Below, one piece after another: positions 44,929-52,974 of a stretch of 64,000 bases of DNA (position 1 is the stretch's first letter; each line of letters begins with the position of its first letter). The position numbers and the translations under genes are program-made. Source of the DNA: Acidobacteriota bacterium (lineage in GTDB: Bacteria; Acidobacteriota; Terriglobia; Bryobacterales; Bryobacteraceae); assembly GCA_014584705.1 (NCBI GenBank), contig JACTMJ010000007.1, forward strand, positions 42,327 through 106,326, given 5' to 3'. Under the pieces are notes generated by a model that was given only the letters and a program-made list of their open reading frames with translations, did no database searches and was not told the DNA's origin.

Positions 44929-45492
44929 CTAGACCGGGTCCTTCACCTGCGAGATCATGACCTGCTTCTGGAAATCGGCGAGCATGCTCTCGTCCAGGCG
45001 CACTTCGGTGGGCCGCTTCACCAGATTGGGCGTCGCGTCGATCTTGTCCTGCAGCTTCAGCAGGCCGTAGAAGAGATTCTCGGGCCGGGGCGGGCATCCC
45101 GAAATGTAGACGTCCACCGGAACGATCCTGTCCACGCCCTGCAGCACCGCATAGGTGTTGAACGGCCCCCCCACGCTCGAGCACGCACCCATCGAGATCA
45201 CCCATTTCGGCTCCGGCATCTGGTCGTAGATGCGCTTGAGCACCGGGGCCATCTTCAGGGTCACCGTACCCGCCACAATCATCAAATCGCTCTGCCGCGG
45301 GCTGGGCCGAAACACTTCCGCGCCGAAGCGGGCAATATCGAAGCGCGGCCCGGAGGCGGCAATCATCTCGATCGCGCAGCAGGCGAGCCCGAAGGTCAGC
45401 GGCCAAAGAGAGGATTTGCGCGCCCAATTAAACACATAGTCCACGGACGTTGTGATGAAATTGCGCTCGAACTCGTTCTGCAGGAACGACAA
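44929..45492 (-). CDS. nuoB: NADH-quinone oxidoreductase subunit B
   Basis: NuoB, 187 aa, carries the terminal N2 [4Fe-4S] cluster of complex I. It has [18 protein letters not shown] with the adjacent Cys pair, [11 protein letters not shown] and [10 protein letters not shown] for the other two ligands. TTG at 45492 follows GGAGGTG at normal distance and gives the usual N-terminus [23 protein letters not shown] at 45531 would add 13 residues. No other nuo gene is in the window; the neighbours are pgeF downstream and a divergent lipoprotein gene. Confidence 0.93.
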   Translation of the reverse strand: MSFLQNEFERNFITTSVDYVFNWARKSSLWPLTFGLACCAIEMIAASGPRFDIARFGAEVFRPSPRQSDLMIVAGTVTLKMAPVLKRIYDQMPEPKWVISMGACSSVGGPFNTYAVLQGVDRIVPVDVYISGCPPRPENLFYGLLKLQDKIDATPNLVKRPTEVRLDESMLADFQKQVMISQVKDPV

Positions 45493-45679
45493 AGCTTCAC
45501 CTCCCGGCCTATCCTTCCCCGAGATTATCACAGCGCGATCTTTTCAGACAAGAGAGTATGGAATAGGAAGCGCCCATGCGCGCCCTGCCACCTCCGCCGC
45601 GCCACCAGGTGCTTGTCAGTGCGCTTTCGGCGGCAATTGCGCCCAATCCGCATGGCAGCCGGATATACTTCAAGTAGCA

Positions 45680-46084
45680 ATGCCGCACCCCGAAAGACTC
45701 CTTCCCATTCTGCTTGCCGCACTCCTTCTGGGCTTGACGGCCGGATGCCAAAAGGCCAGCATCGACAATAACGAAGCCGTCCGGGCCGCCGTCCTTCGCC
45801 ATGTGGAGGCGCGCGGAGATCTTGGATTGGCCGACCTCGACATTCAGGTGGTCAGCGTCAAATTCGAGGGCGATTCGAGCGAAGCGGAAGTGCGCTTCAG
45901 CCCGAAGGGCCAGCCGCCCGAGTCCGGAATGACGATGCGCTACCAGCTCGTTCGCGAAGGTGACGCCTGGAAGGTGCAGCCCCGGCCAAACGCCGGTCAT
46001 GCGATGACTCCTCCCGCCGGTACGGTGGCGCCGGCGGAGATGCCGCCCGGCCATCCTCCGGTGACGCCGAAGCCGAGGCAATAG
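45680..46084 (+). CDS. Hypothetical lipoprotein
   Basis: Small exported protein of 134 aa. The leader MPHPERLLPILLAALLLGLTAGC ends in a lipobox (LTAGC). The mature part has one mixed alpha/beta domain (RAAVLRHVEARGDLGLADLD and VSVKFEGDSSEAEVRFSPKG), which resembles small DUF4878/NTF2-like folds, followed by a Pro-rich tail. Function unknown. It lies three bp ahead of the oxidoreductase gene. Confidence 0.7.
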   Translation: MPHPERLLPILLAALLLGLTAGCQKASIDNNEAVRAAVLRHVEARGDLGLADLDIQVVSVKFEGDSSEAEVRFSPKGQPPESGMTMRYQLVREGDAWKVQPRPNAGHAMTPPAGTVAPAEMPPGHPPVTPKPRQ

Positions 46085-46087
46085 GCA

Positions 46088-47302
46088 ATGAAGTCGATCG
46101 CGGTGATTGGGGCCGGTCCGGCGGGGGCCACCGCCGCCGAGCGGCTGGCTCAGGCCGGCTATCGGGTGCATTTGCTCGACGAGAAGCTTGCCTGGGAAAA
46201 GCCGTGCGGCGGCGGCGTCACCTACAAGGCATACGAGCGTTACCCCTATCTGCTGCGGAGCGCCGCGCGGCGTCGTAATGTCTCCGCCTGTGAACTGCAC
46301 GCCACCGGCGTCAAGCCATACCGGTTTGCGCTCAACCACCCGGTGCTGATCTATTCCCGCCGGGACCTCAACGCCATGCTGATCGAACGTGCCGCCGATG
46401 CGGGCGCGATTGTCGGGAAAGCCCGGATTACCTCCGTGGAGCGCCATTTCGGAGGCTGGCGTCTGGCGACGACCGGCGGGGCGCTCGAAGCCGACTATGC
46501 CATCGTCGCCACCGGCGCACGCAACGTCCTGCGCGATTTCGGCACCCGCTGGGATTCGCAAAACACGATGCTCGCCATGGGCTATTACATTCCCGGCAAG
46601 CTCGAATCGGTGGTAATCCGTTTCTTTCCCTGGCTGCAAGGTTACGTCTGGCTCTTTCCCAGGGGAGACCACATTTCCGCCGGTATTTGCGGCAAACGCT
46701 CCGATCACCGGCAGCTCCGCAAGGCGCTCGAAGATTATCTTGACGAATCGGCTTTGCCCTGGCGCGGCTCCGGGTTCTACGCCCACCTGCTTCCCTCGCT
46801 CGAAAGCGCGCACTGGCGCGGGAACCGCCTCGCGGGCGATGGCTGGATGGCCGTGGGCGATGCGGCCGGCCTGGTGGACCCGATCACCGGCGAAGGGATT
46901 TATTACGCCATGCGCTCCGGCGATCTCGCCGCGCGCGTTCTGTGCGAAGAGCGCACATCCGCCGGCGCGAAAGCCGCCGCCTATGCGGAGACGATCGAAC
47001 GCGACTTCGGTGCCGATCTCGAACTCGCCTCCAAGATCTGCCGTCTGTTTTACCTGGGCCACACCGGCCTTGGCACCGTCCCGCAGCGAATGATTCAGTT
47101 CGCCAGGCGCAATGCGCAGATCCGCGACCTGCTCCAGGACCTCATGAGCGGCACTCAGGATTACGCCGGGCTGCGGGAACGTCTCGCCGACAGCATCAGC
47201 GCCCGCGTCTTCGGGGCGATCGTGCGCTTGCTTCGCGCAAGTGCCGCCGCCCGGCAGGATGCGCCCCCGGCAACCGCGGAAGGTTGCCGCGCCGCTTCGT
47301 GA
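46088..47302 (+). CDS. FAD-dependent oxidoreductase, geranylgeranyl-reductase family
   Basis: Flavoprotein of 404 aa. The N-terminal FAD-binding motif is [21 protein letters not shown], with the family-typical PCGGGVT near residue 40 and the second FAD motif [23 protein letters not shown]. This family reduces isoprenoid double bonds (ChlP/BchP, archaeal lipid reductases) or halogenates and hydroxylates. With hemL next, a role near tetrapyrrole or quinone-isoprenoid metabolism is possible but not shown. The C-terminal 30 residues are disordered. Confidence 0.82.
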   Translation: MKSIAVIGAGPAGATAAERLAQAGYRVHLLDEKLAWEKPCGGGVTYKAYERYPYLLRSAARRRNVSACELHATGVKPYRFALNHPVLIYSRRDLNAMLIERAADAGAIVGKARITSVERHFGGWRLATTGGALEADYAIVATGARNVLRDFGTRWDSQNTMLAMGYYIPGKLESVVIRFFPWLQGYVWLFPRGDHISAGICGKRSDHRQLRKALEDYLDESALPWRGSGFYAHLLPSLESAHWRGNRLAGDGWMAVGDAAGLVDPITGEGIYYAMRSGDLAARVLCEERTSAGAKAAAYAETIERDFGADLELASKICRLFYLGHTGLGTVPQRMIQFARRNAQIRDLLQDLMSGTQDYAGLRERLADSISARVFGAIVRLLRASAAARQDAPPATAEGCRAAS

Positions 47303-47330
47303 TCGCGCCGGGGCAGAAAGGCATGCCAGT

Positions 47331-48605
47331 ATGAACACGTCCAAGTCAGAAGATCTCTTCATCCGCGCGCAGGAATCGATTCCCGGCGGAGTGAACTCTC
47401 CCGTCCGCGCCTTTCGCGGTGTCGGCGGTGCGCCCCGCTTTATTGCGAGCGGCGAGGGTTCCCGCATCGTGGACGCCGATGGCAACCAATACATTGACTA
47501 CGTGGGAAGCTGGGGGCCTCTCATCCTCGGGCACCGTCCTCCGGAGGTAATTGAGGCCATCCAGGAGGTGCTCTGCTCCGGAACCAGTTTCGGCGCGCCC
47601 ACGGAGAGGGAGATTGATCTCGCCGAGGAAATTTGCGCCGCCGTGCCCGGCGTCGAGATGGTCCGTCTCGTGAACTCCGGCACCGAAGCGGTGATGAGCG
47701 CCTTGCGGCTGGCGCGCGGCTTCACGGGCCGAGACCTCACCGTCAAGTTTGAAGGCTGCTATCACGGCCACGTCGATTCCCTGCTGGTGAAAGCGGGCTC
47801 CGGGCTCGCGACCCTCGGTATTTCCGACTCCGCCGGCGTCCCCGCGCGCTTCGCCGAAACCACCGTCACCGTGCCCTACAACAATCTGCCCGCGGTGGAA
47901 CAGGCCTTCGCCGCGCATCCGGGCCGGGTCGCCTGCGTCATTGTGGAACCCGTCGCCGGGAATATGGGCTGCATCCCGCCCGCGCCCGGTTTCCTCGAAG
48001 GGCTCCGCGAACTCTGCACCCGGCACGGCGCGCTCTTGCTTTTCGATGAAGTGATGACGGGCTTCCGGGTCGCCTACGGCGGCGCGCAGTCCCTCTATGG
48101 CATTCGTCCGGACCTCAGCGCGTTCGGCAAAGTGATCGGCGGTGGCCTCCCCATCGCCGCTTACGGGGGCAGTGCGGAAGTAATGAGCCGCGTCGCTCCC
48201 CTGGGGCCCGTCTACCAGGCCGGAACGCTCTCCGGCAACCCCGTCGCGGTTGCCGCCGGGCTGGCCACGCTGCGCACGCTAAAGGCGCATCCGGAGATCT
48301 ATTCGCGGCTCGAAGCAACGGCCGCGGCGCTTACTGCCCAACCACCCGCGGGCGTCACCGTGAACCGCGTCGGCTCCATGTTCACCTTCTTCCTCACGGA
48401 ACGGCCGGTGACGGATTTCTCAAGCGCCAAGACCAGCGACACGGAACGCTTCAAGCGCCTCTTCCATTGGATGCTCGCGCAGGGCGTCTATCTCGCCCCG
48501 TCCCAGTTCGAAGCGGGCTTCGTCTCCGCGGCGCACACGGCCGCTGACGTTACGCATACCAGGGAGGCGATGGCGGCCTTCTTCGAGAAAGAAACGCGCG
48601 GATAA
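47331..48605 (+). CDS. hemL: Glutamate-1-semialdehyde 2,1-aminomutase
   Basis: HemL, 424 aa, a PLP enzyme that makes 5-aminolevulinate in the C5 pathway. Key blocks are [68 protein letters not shown] and [16 protein letters not shown] with PLP-Lys 267. The ATG at 47331 begins the conserved start; the frame upstream is not part of it. Its 3' end overlaps the convergent membrane-protein gene by 56 bp. Confidence 0.96.
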   Translation: MNTSKSEDLFIRAQESIPGGVNSPVRAFRGVGGAPRFIASGEGSRIVDADGNQYIDYVGSWGPLILGHRPPEVIEAIQEVLCSGTSFGAPTEREIDLAEEICAAVPGVEMVRLVNSGTEAVMSALRLARGFTGRDLTVKFEGCYHGHVDSLLVKAGSGLATLGISDSAGVPARFAETTVTVPYNNLPAVEQAFAAHPGRVACVIVEPVAGNMGCIPPAPGFLEGLRELCTRHGALLLFDEVMTGFRVAYGGAQSLYGIRPDLSAFGKVIGGGLPIAAYGGSAEVMSRVAPLGPVYQAGTLSGNPVAVAAGLATLRTLKAHPEIYSRLEATAAALTAQPPAGVTVNRVGSMFTFFLTERPVTDFSSAKTSDTERFKRLFHWMLAQGVYLAPSQFEAGFVSAAHTAADVTHTREAMAAFFEKETRG

Positions 48606-49251
48606 GCGGAACTCCGCAGATTACGAGCGTCGTCCACAGGAATCCCAGGCTAAACACAGCCACCGCGATGCGCTTCTCCCGGGAGAGCGTTTGCGCTTGG
48701 GGAACAATCGCTCCCCCGTCGCCCCGCACCTCCACCTGGAGCGAGATATCGGCCGTGTCCCTGGGGGGGCCGGCCTGCCGCACCGTCACGACGTATTCCC
48801 CTTCGTCGGGAATCTGGAATTGCAGTTCGCCCTGCTCGGCGATCAGGGCCGGCTGCACTTGGCGATAGCTTACCTTCCCCAGTTTTGCGTCGTCCCGGCG
48901 CAAGATCTCCACATGGAAGCCGTTGCTCTCGCTGTCGCCGCTCTCGCGGCCCGGGTCGGCATTGGCCGTGGGCTCGCCTCTGCCGTCGAGGGCCGCGGAG
49001 CCGGCCGGTCCGGAATTCGGCGAGGCTTGGCCCGCCGCCGGCAGCGTGCGAAACTTCACCCACAGAACCGCCCCGGCGCGCACCCTGGGCAGGCGGACGC
49101 GCCGAAAGTCGTCCGGCGGAACGTCCACTGTCTGGTTCACCAGAAAGAGCGTTCCGGTCCGCGCCTTCGACAAGGCATCGAGCGAGCTATACCCGCGAAG
49201 CGCCGGCGCAACCAGCAGCAGGCAGACGGCAATCGCGGCAAGCACTCGCAT
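48550..49251 (-). CDS. Hypothetical exported protein with C-terminal membrane anchor
   Basis: Protein of 233 aa with a signal peptide ([20 protein letters not shown]), an extracytoplasmic region and a C-terminal helix ([23 protein letters not shown]) followed by a basic tail [10 protein letters not shown]. The central part contains a low-complexity Gly/Ser/Asp stretch and then a beta-rich, emp24/CBM-like pattern ([19 protein letters not shown]). No family was recognised. The ATG at 49251 fits the signal peptide better than upstream codons. It overlaps hemL tail-to-tail. Confidence 0.6.
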   Translation of the reverse strand: MRVLAAIAVCLLLVAPALRGYSSLDALSKARTGTLFLVNQTVDVPPDDFRRVRLPRVRAGAVLWVKFRTLPAAGQASPNSGPAGSAALDGRGEPTANADPGRESGDSESNGFHVEILRRDDAKLGKVSYRQVQPALIAEQGELQFQIPDEGEYVVTVRQAGPPRDTADISLQVEVRGDGGAIVPQAQTLSREKRIAVAVFSLGFLWTTLVICGVPLIRAFLSRRRPPSPPWYA

Positions 49252-49404
49252 AAGCTCACGCCCAGAATAGCGCAAGCCGGCGCGCGCGGCGGCCGGAATG
49301 TGCCGGTCCGCCGGGGCAAGCAGAAACTTCCTATCGAGCAATGCGTAAGGCCGGGGCTGGAACTTCCGCGAAGTCCCAGCCCTCTCGATGTTCTCAATGC
49401 TCTC

Positions 49405-50685
49405 CTAGACGTAGGGAATCAGAATCGGGTTATAGATCTCCACCTTGCCCGGATGTCCGGGCACCGCCAGGGAGTGGCTCACCGTTCCTCTCGTCTTAAC
49501 GCTGTCGTTGATCTCCACGGACGAATCGCCGCGCACACCGTCCACGTTGAAGGCGATGCCGTCGGTGATGGTCCGGTGGGTGTTGATCGTCATGCCTGCC
49601 GACGGGATCAATTGGATCTGCAGGTTCTCGGCATGCAGCATCTTGTCGGTGTCGTGGTCCAGGCAGATCTCCATGCCGAGGGTGATGCCGTCGAAGTTGA
49701 AGACGCCCCCGCCCATGCGTTCGTCGGTAAACTTCGATGCGATGGCGCTGCCCTGGGCGCCCTGCGTGGGGAGCACACCGAACGCCTGGTGGCCCCCTTG
49801 GTCCTTCATCCAGACAAAGCCGCCGCTGCCCACGTCGCGAAAGTCGATCCCGGAAATGTACTCCTTGGCCACCAGATACGTCTCTCCGCCCTTCTGGATG
49901 AACGCTACGTTGTCAATGGTGGCGCCGAAGATGTACTCCCCCACGGGATGCGCTGGAGAAACCGTACACTCGGGCTTCGTCTTGCCGGGTTGCAGCGGAT
50001 CCTTCTTGAACGCGATATTCGAAATCGATTTGCACGCGAAGCACGCCGTCGCTGCATCGAGGCTGGCGACGATCGCCGTTCCCAGCACAAACATCCAGTC
50101 CTTGAATACGGCTCCGTTCGTGCCGCCGTCTCCGGATCGCAGCAGGGGCATAATTTCCGCCGCGATGTCGGGCGTGTACGCCCCATAGCGCCCGCGGAAG
50201 AAGAACTCCGGGGCCATGAATAGCTTCAGAACCGAGGAATCCTGCATGGTGGTGGCGGGCAGCAACGCCCGCGCGCACGCAATAGCGGCACGCATCCGCG
50301 CAACGCGGGCCCTCATATCCTGGGCATCGTCGAACCGGCCCTGGTACGCCACGCGCCCCATCCCGTCGAATGCGCCGGTCTCCACGCTGTAGGCGATGCA
50401 GACCACGCTGTTGTATTTCCGCCCGCCCATGTCATAGGCCAGGCGTCGCTTCACCACCTCCGCCAGCGCATCCATGGCCGGGCTCCGGGGATGGGGCGGC
50501 TTCCACTCCTTGCAAGCTCTATCGAGATCCGCCAGCAGATTCCGCTTTGTCATTGGCGCGAACGACTGCTCAATCTTCTGTAGCAGATCGTCGATCTTCG
50601 CCACCAGGGGAATTGCCGGGGTCTTGTGAATTGCGTAAGCTTCCGTCTTCCAGGCGGACAACTTGGGAACGTCTTCATACCGCAT
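49405..50685 (-). CDS. Carbon-nitrogen hydrolase (nitrilase-superfamily) like protein
   Basis: Cytoplasmic protein of 426 aa. Elements of the Glu-Lys-Cys triad can be proposed: KLFMAPEFFFRG (Glu), a Lys in FKDWMFVLGTAI or YLVAKEYISGIDF, and GITLGMEICLDHD with the Cys after the beta-strand. Length and N-terminal 100 residues exceed those of typical nitrilases (about 270-350 aa). An insertion around 210-290 is unusual. The reaction, probably amide or nitrile hydrolysis, is unassigned. No operon partner is visible. Confidence 0.6.
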   Translation of the reverse strand: MRYEDVPKLSAWKTEAYAIHKTPAIPLVAKIDDLLQKIEQSFAPMTKRNLLADLDRACKEWKPPHPRSPAMDALAEVVKRRLAYDMGGRKYNSVVCIAYSVETGAFDGMGRVAYQGRFDDAQDMRARVARMRAAIACARALLPATTMQDSSVLKLFMAPEFFFRGRYGAYTPDIAAEIMPLLRSGDGGTNGAVFKDWMFVLGTAIVASLDAATACFACKSISNIAFKKDPLQPGKTKPECTVSPAHPVGEYIFGATIDNVAFIQKGGETYLVAKEYISGIDFRDVGSGGFVWMKDQGGHQAFGVLPTQGAQGSAIASKFTDERMGGGVFNFDGITLGMEICLDHDTDKMLHAENLQIQLIPSAGMTINTHRTITDGIAFNVDGVRGDSSVEINDSVKTRGTVSHSLAVPGHPGKVEIYNPILIPYV

Positions 50686-51181
50686 CGATACCTACCTCTT
50701 CGCAAACGCGCCGATACGCCCTGCCGGGAAAACCGGGGGCGTTCGGGAACAAGGTGAATATGGGCTTCCAGGTAACGGGCCAGTTGCCAACAGTATATTC
50801 AACCTCGTATCCGGAATCCTCCCCACTCTGCCGGGAGTGCCAGTGGCATGTGAGTTGTTCGGTGGAATTCGCAAGGGAATGGTCCGGCCGGACGGCGGCT
50901 GGGGATGGCTAAAGGATGTGGAAGCAATCCAAGAGCAATTCCCGGCCGGCCGCGAGCCGGATCCACAGGGCGCGCACGAACTTCTTCCCTGTACAGCCTG
51001 GTGATTGGCTCCTCGACGCGCGCACGGGATAGACTGTTACGGAGCGGCGCGCGGGGGTTGGCGCGCGGGGAGCGAGATCGGTCTCTCCGCGGCGGCAGTC
51101 CTGGGCTGGGATCATCCGGCCGGCGCCTCCGCCACGAAGATCGAGGAGAGTCGGCGGGCACTTGCGCCCGCGCCAATCGCC
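50686..51181. other. Intergenic region between divergent nitrilase-like and glycoside-hydrolase-like genes
   Basis: This 496-bp stretch holds the upstream regions of two divergent genes. Frames open in it are short and overlap each other on opposite strands, without ribosome binding sites. No promoter, repeat or RNA was recognised. Confidence 0.4.
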
Positions 51182-52381
51182 ATGTGCATTCGCCACTTCG
51201 CGCTGCTGTTGTTCGCCGCCGTGCTGCAAGCGCAGCATCCCTGGGTCCACGAGGCGCCCGCCGTGAAAGCGACGGAATTTCCCATCATGGCCTGGAACCC
51301 TTCGCCCTCGGATGCGGAGAGCCTCGCCCTGATGAAAGCGGCGGGGCTCAACGTGAGCGGCTTTTGCCTCGTGGAAGATCTCGACAAGGTGCAGGCGGCG
51401 GGATTGGCCTGCGTCGTTTCCTACCCGCCCATCCAGGAGATGATCGCGCGCAATCGGGCGAGCGATGCGGAAATCCGGCAGGCGGTGGCGGATCTGAAGT
51501 CCAGGATTGGCACCCACCCGGCTGCTTGGGGTGTGAATCTTCGCGATGAACCCGGCGCGGACGCCATGCCGCTGCTCGGCCGGATCGCCGCCGAACTGCG
51601 GCGCGCGATGCCGGAGAAGCTGCCGTATGTGAACCTCTTCCCGAATTACGCCAGCTTGCAACAGCTCGGTACGGATTCCTACGACGCCTATCTGCGGACC
51701 TACCTCAAGCGGATTCCTCTCCCCTACCTCAGTTGGGACAACTATTCCCTGGAGCACGGCCGGATGGACCCGCGCTTTTACGACAATCTGGAGCAGGTGC
51801 GGCGCGTCACCCTCGAAGCCGGGATTCCTTTCTGGAACTGCGTCCTCGCGAACACGCTTTTCCGCTACATGGAACCCTCCGACGCCACCTTCCACCTGCA
51901 GGTCTACGCCACGCTCGCCTACGGCGGCCGCGGGATTCAGTTCTTCACCTACTTCACGCCGGATATCGGCAACTTCCGCCTGGCCCCGATCGATACGCAC
52001 GGCAATAAGACCGCAACGTGGGACATGCTGCGCCGCATTACGCATGAGGTGCATGCGCTCGCGCCCGCTCTCGGGAAGCTCCGCAGCGTTGGCGTCTATC
52101 ACTGGCCCGTTTCCACCGCCGCCGGTACGCCGCTTGTGGAGGACCTGCGCTCGAGTGGCCGCTTCCTGGTTGGAGAATTCGCGGACGCCGGCGGGCGTCC
52201 GTGGCTGATGCTGGTGAACAAAGATTTGAAAGAATCCACCCCCTTCCGCGTGAAACTTCGAAACCCGAAAGCGAGCGTCACGCGCATCTCGCCCGCCAGC
52301 GGCAAGGAGGCTCCGGTAGGGGCCGAGGGCGGCTGGCTCGCACCCGGCGCGGGAGTCCTGCTGCGGGTCGTGGAACCATAA
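51182..52381 (+). CDS. Exported TIM-barrel glycoside-hydrolase-like protein
   Basis: Protein of 399 aa with a signal peptide (MCIRHFALLLFAAVLQAQ). The middle has barrel-like strands and a probable acid, AAWGVNLRDEPGADAM, then PLPYLSWDNYSLEH and AYGGRGIQFFTYFTP. A C-terminal beta domain contains PWLMLVNKDL. The pattern resembles GH42/GH2-clan hydrolases acting on polysaccharides, but I cannot name the family. The frame is open upstream; the ATG at 51182 fits the signal peptide. It heads a plus-strand group of similar large exported proteins. Confidence 0.6.
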   Translation: MCIRHFALLLFAAVLQAQHPWVHEAPAVKATEFPIMAWNPSPSDAESLALMKAAGLNVSGFCLVEDLDKVQAAGLACVVSYPPIQEMIARNRASDAEIRQAVADLKSRIGTHPAAWGVNLRDEPGADAMPLLGRIAAELRRAMPEKLPYVNLFPNYASLQQLGTDSYDAYLRTYLKRIPLPYLSWDNYSLEHGRMDPRFYDNLEQVRRVTLEAGIPFWNCVLANTLFRYMEPSDATFHLQVYATLAYGGRGIQFFTYFTPDIGNFRLAPIDTHGNKTATWDMLRRITHEVHALAPALGKLRSVGVYHWPVSTAAGTPLVEDLRSSGRFLVGEFADAGGRPWLMLVNKDLKESTPFRVKLRNPKASVTRISPASGKEAPVGAEGGWLAPGAGVLLRVVEP

Positions 52382-52974
52382 GGCAAGGCTTCAATCAAAG
52401 TTCAAGGACACAAACCGGGCCACCGCAAGCCCGGCAGCCGCGCCAGTCCGGAATAGCCGTCGGCATCGAACACGCACGCCCGTGGCCTGCCGTCGCCGAA
52501 CCGGCGCATGAGGGTTCGGCAGCCAAGGGCCAGGTGATCTGCATCCCTCGAAGCATCGCCGACAAGGAAAACGCGCAGCGCGACCGCGGTGCCAGTGTCG
52601 CTGTCGGTGCCAGTGTCGCTGTCGGTGCCGGTGCCGGTGTCGCTGTCGGCGCAAGCGTCTCCGGAACACTTGTTGATAGCTCGCCGGTCTGAACCGAGCT
52701 ACCGGGATGGCTAGCTCCCAGCGAAAAAGATGGGCCCGCGAGATCTCCAACCGCCCCCACCTGCACCGGGTTTTCCTACTCCCCGGCTTCGCCGGTTCGG
52801 CGGAGAGCCGTTTGCGAAGGGATCGTTTGCCCAATACGTCGGGGAAAAGATAACCTGATACGGAATTGATGCCGGATCTCTGCGTGTTTCCGCGTTGCGG
52901 GACTGCCCACCCCTGCCGCATCGGCGGACGGCGGTTAGAGTTTCCTTGTCATCTGCTCTCCGGAAGGAATCTCC
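52382..52974. other. Intergenic region with an 18-bp minisatellite
   Basis: This 593-bp stretch between two exported enzymes has no convincing gene. It contains the short tandem repeat listed separately. A minus frame across it (52395-52766) is Pro/Thr/Ala-rich because of the repeat and lacks a family pattern. GGAAGGA before 52975 is the ribosome binding site of the next gene. Confidence 0.45.
52588..52659 (+). repeat. 18-bp tandem repeat (minisatellite)
   Basis: The unit GGTGCCAGTGTCGCTGTC occurs at 52588-52605 and 52606-52623 exactly. After an extra GGTGCC comes a variant copy at 52630-52647 and a decayed end. It lies between genes. Confidence 0.85.

Noticed and set aside
45509..47494. A 661-codon minus frame opposite the lipoprotein, oxidoreductase and hemL genes
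   Set aside because: It covers three well-supported plus-strand genes and has no domain pattern of its own.
52201..52692. 163-codon plus frame overlapping the 3' end of the gene at 51182
   Set aside because: Out of frame with a well-formed gene, and its tail is generated by the 18-bp minisatellite.
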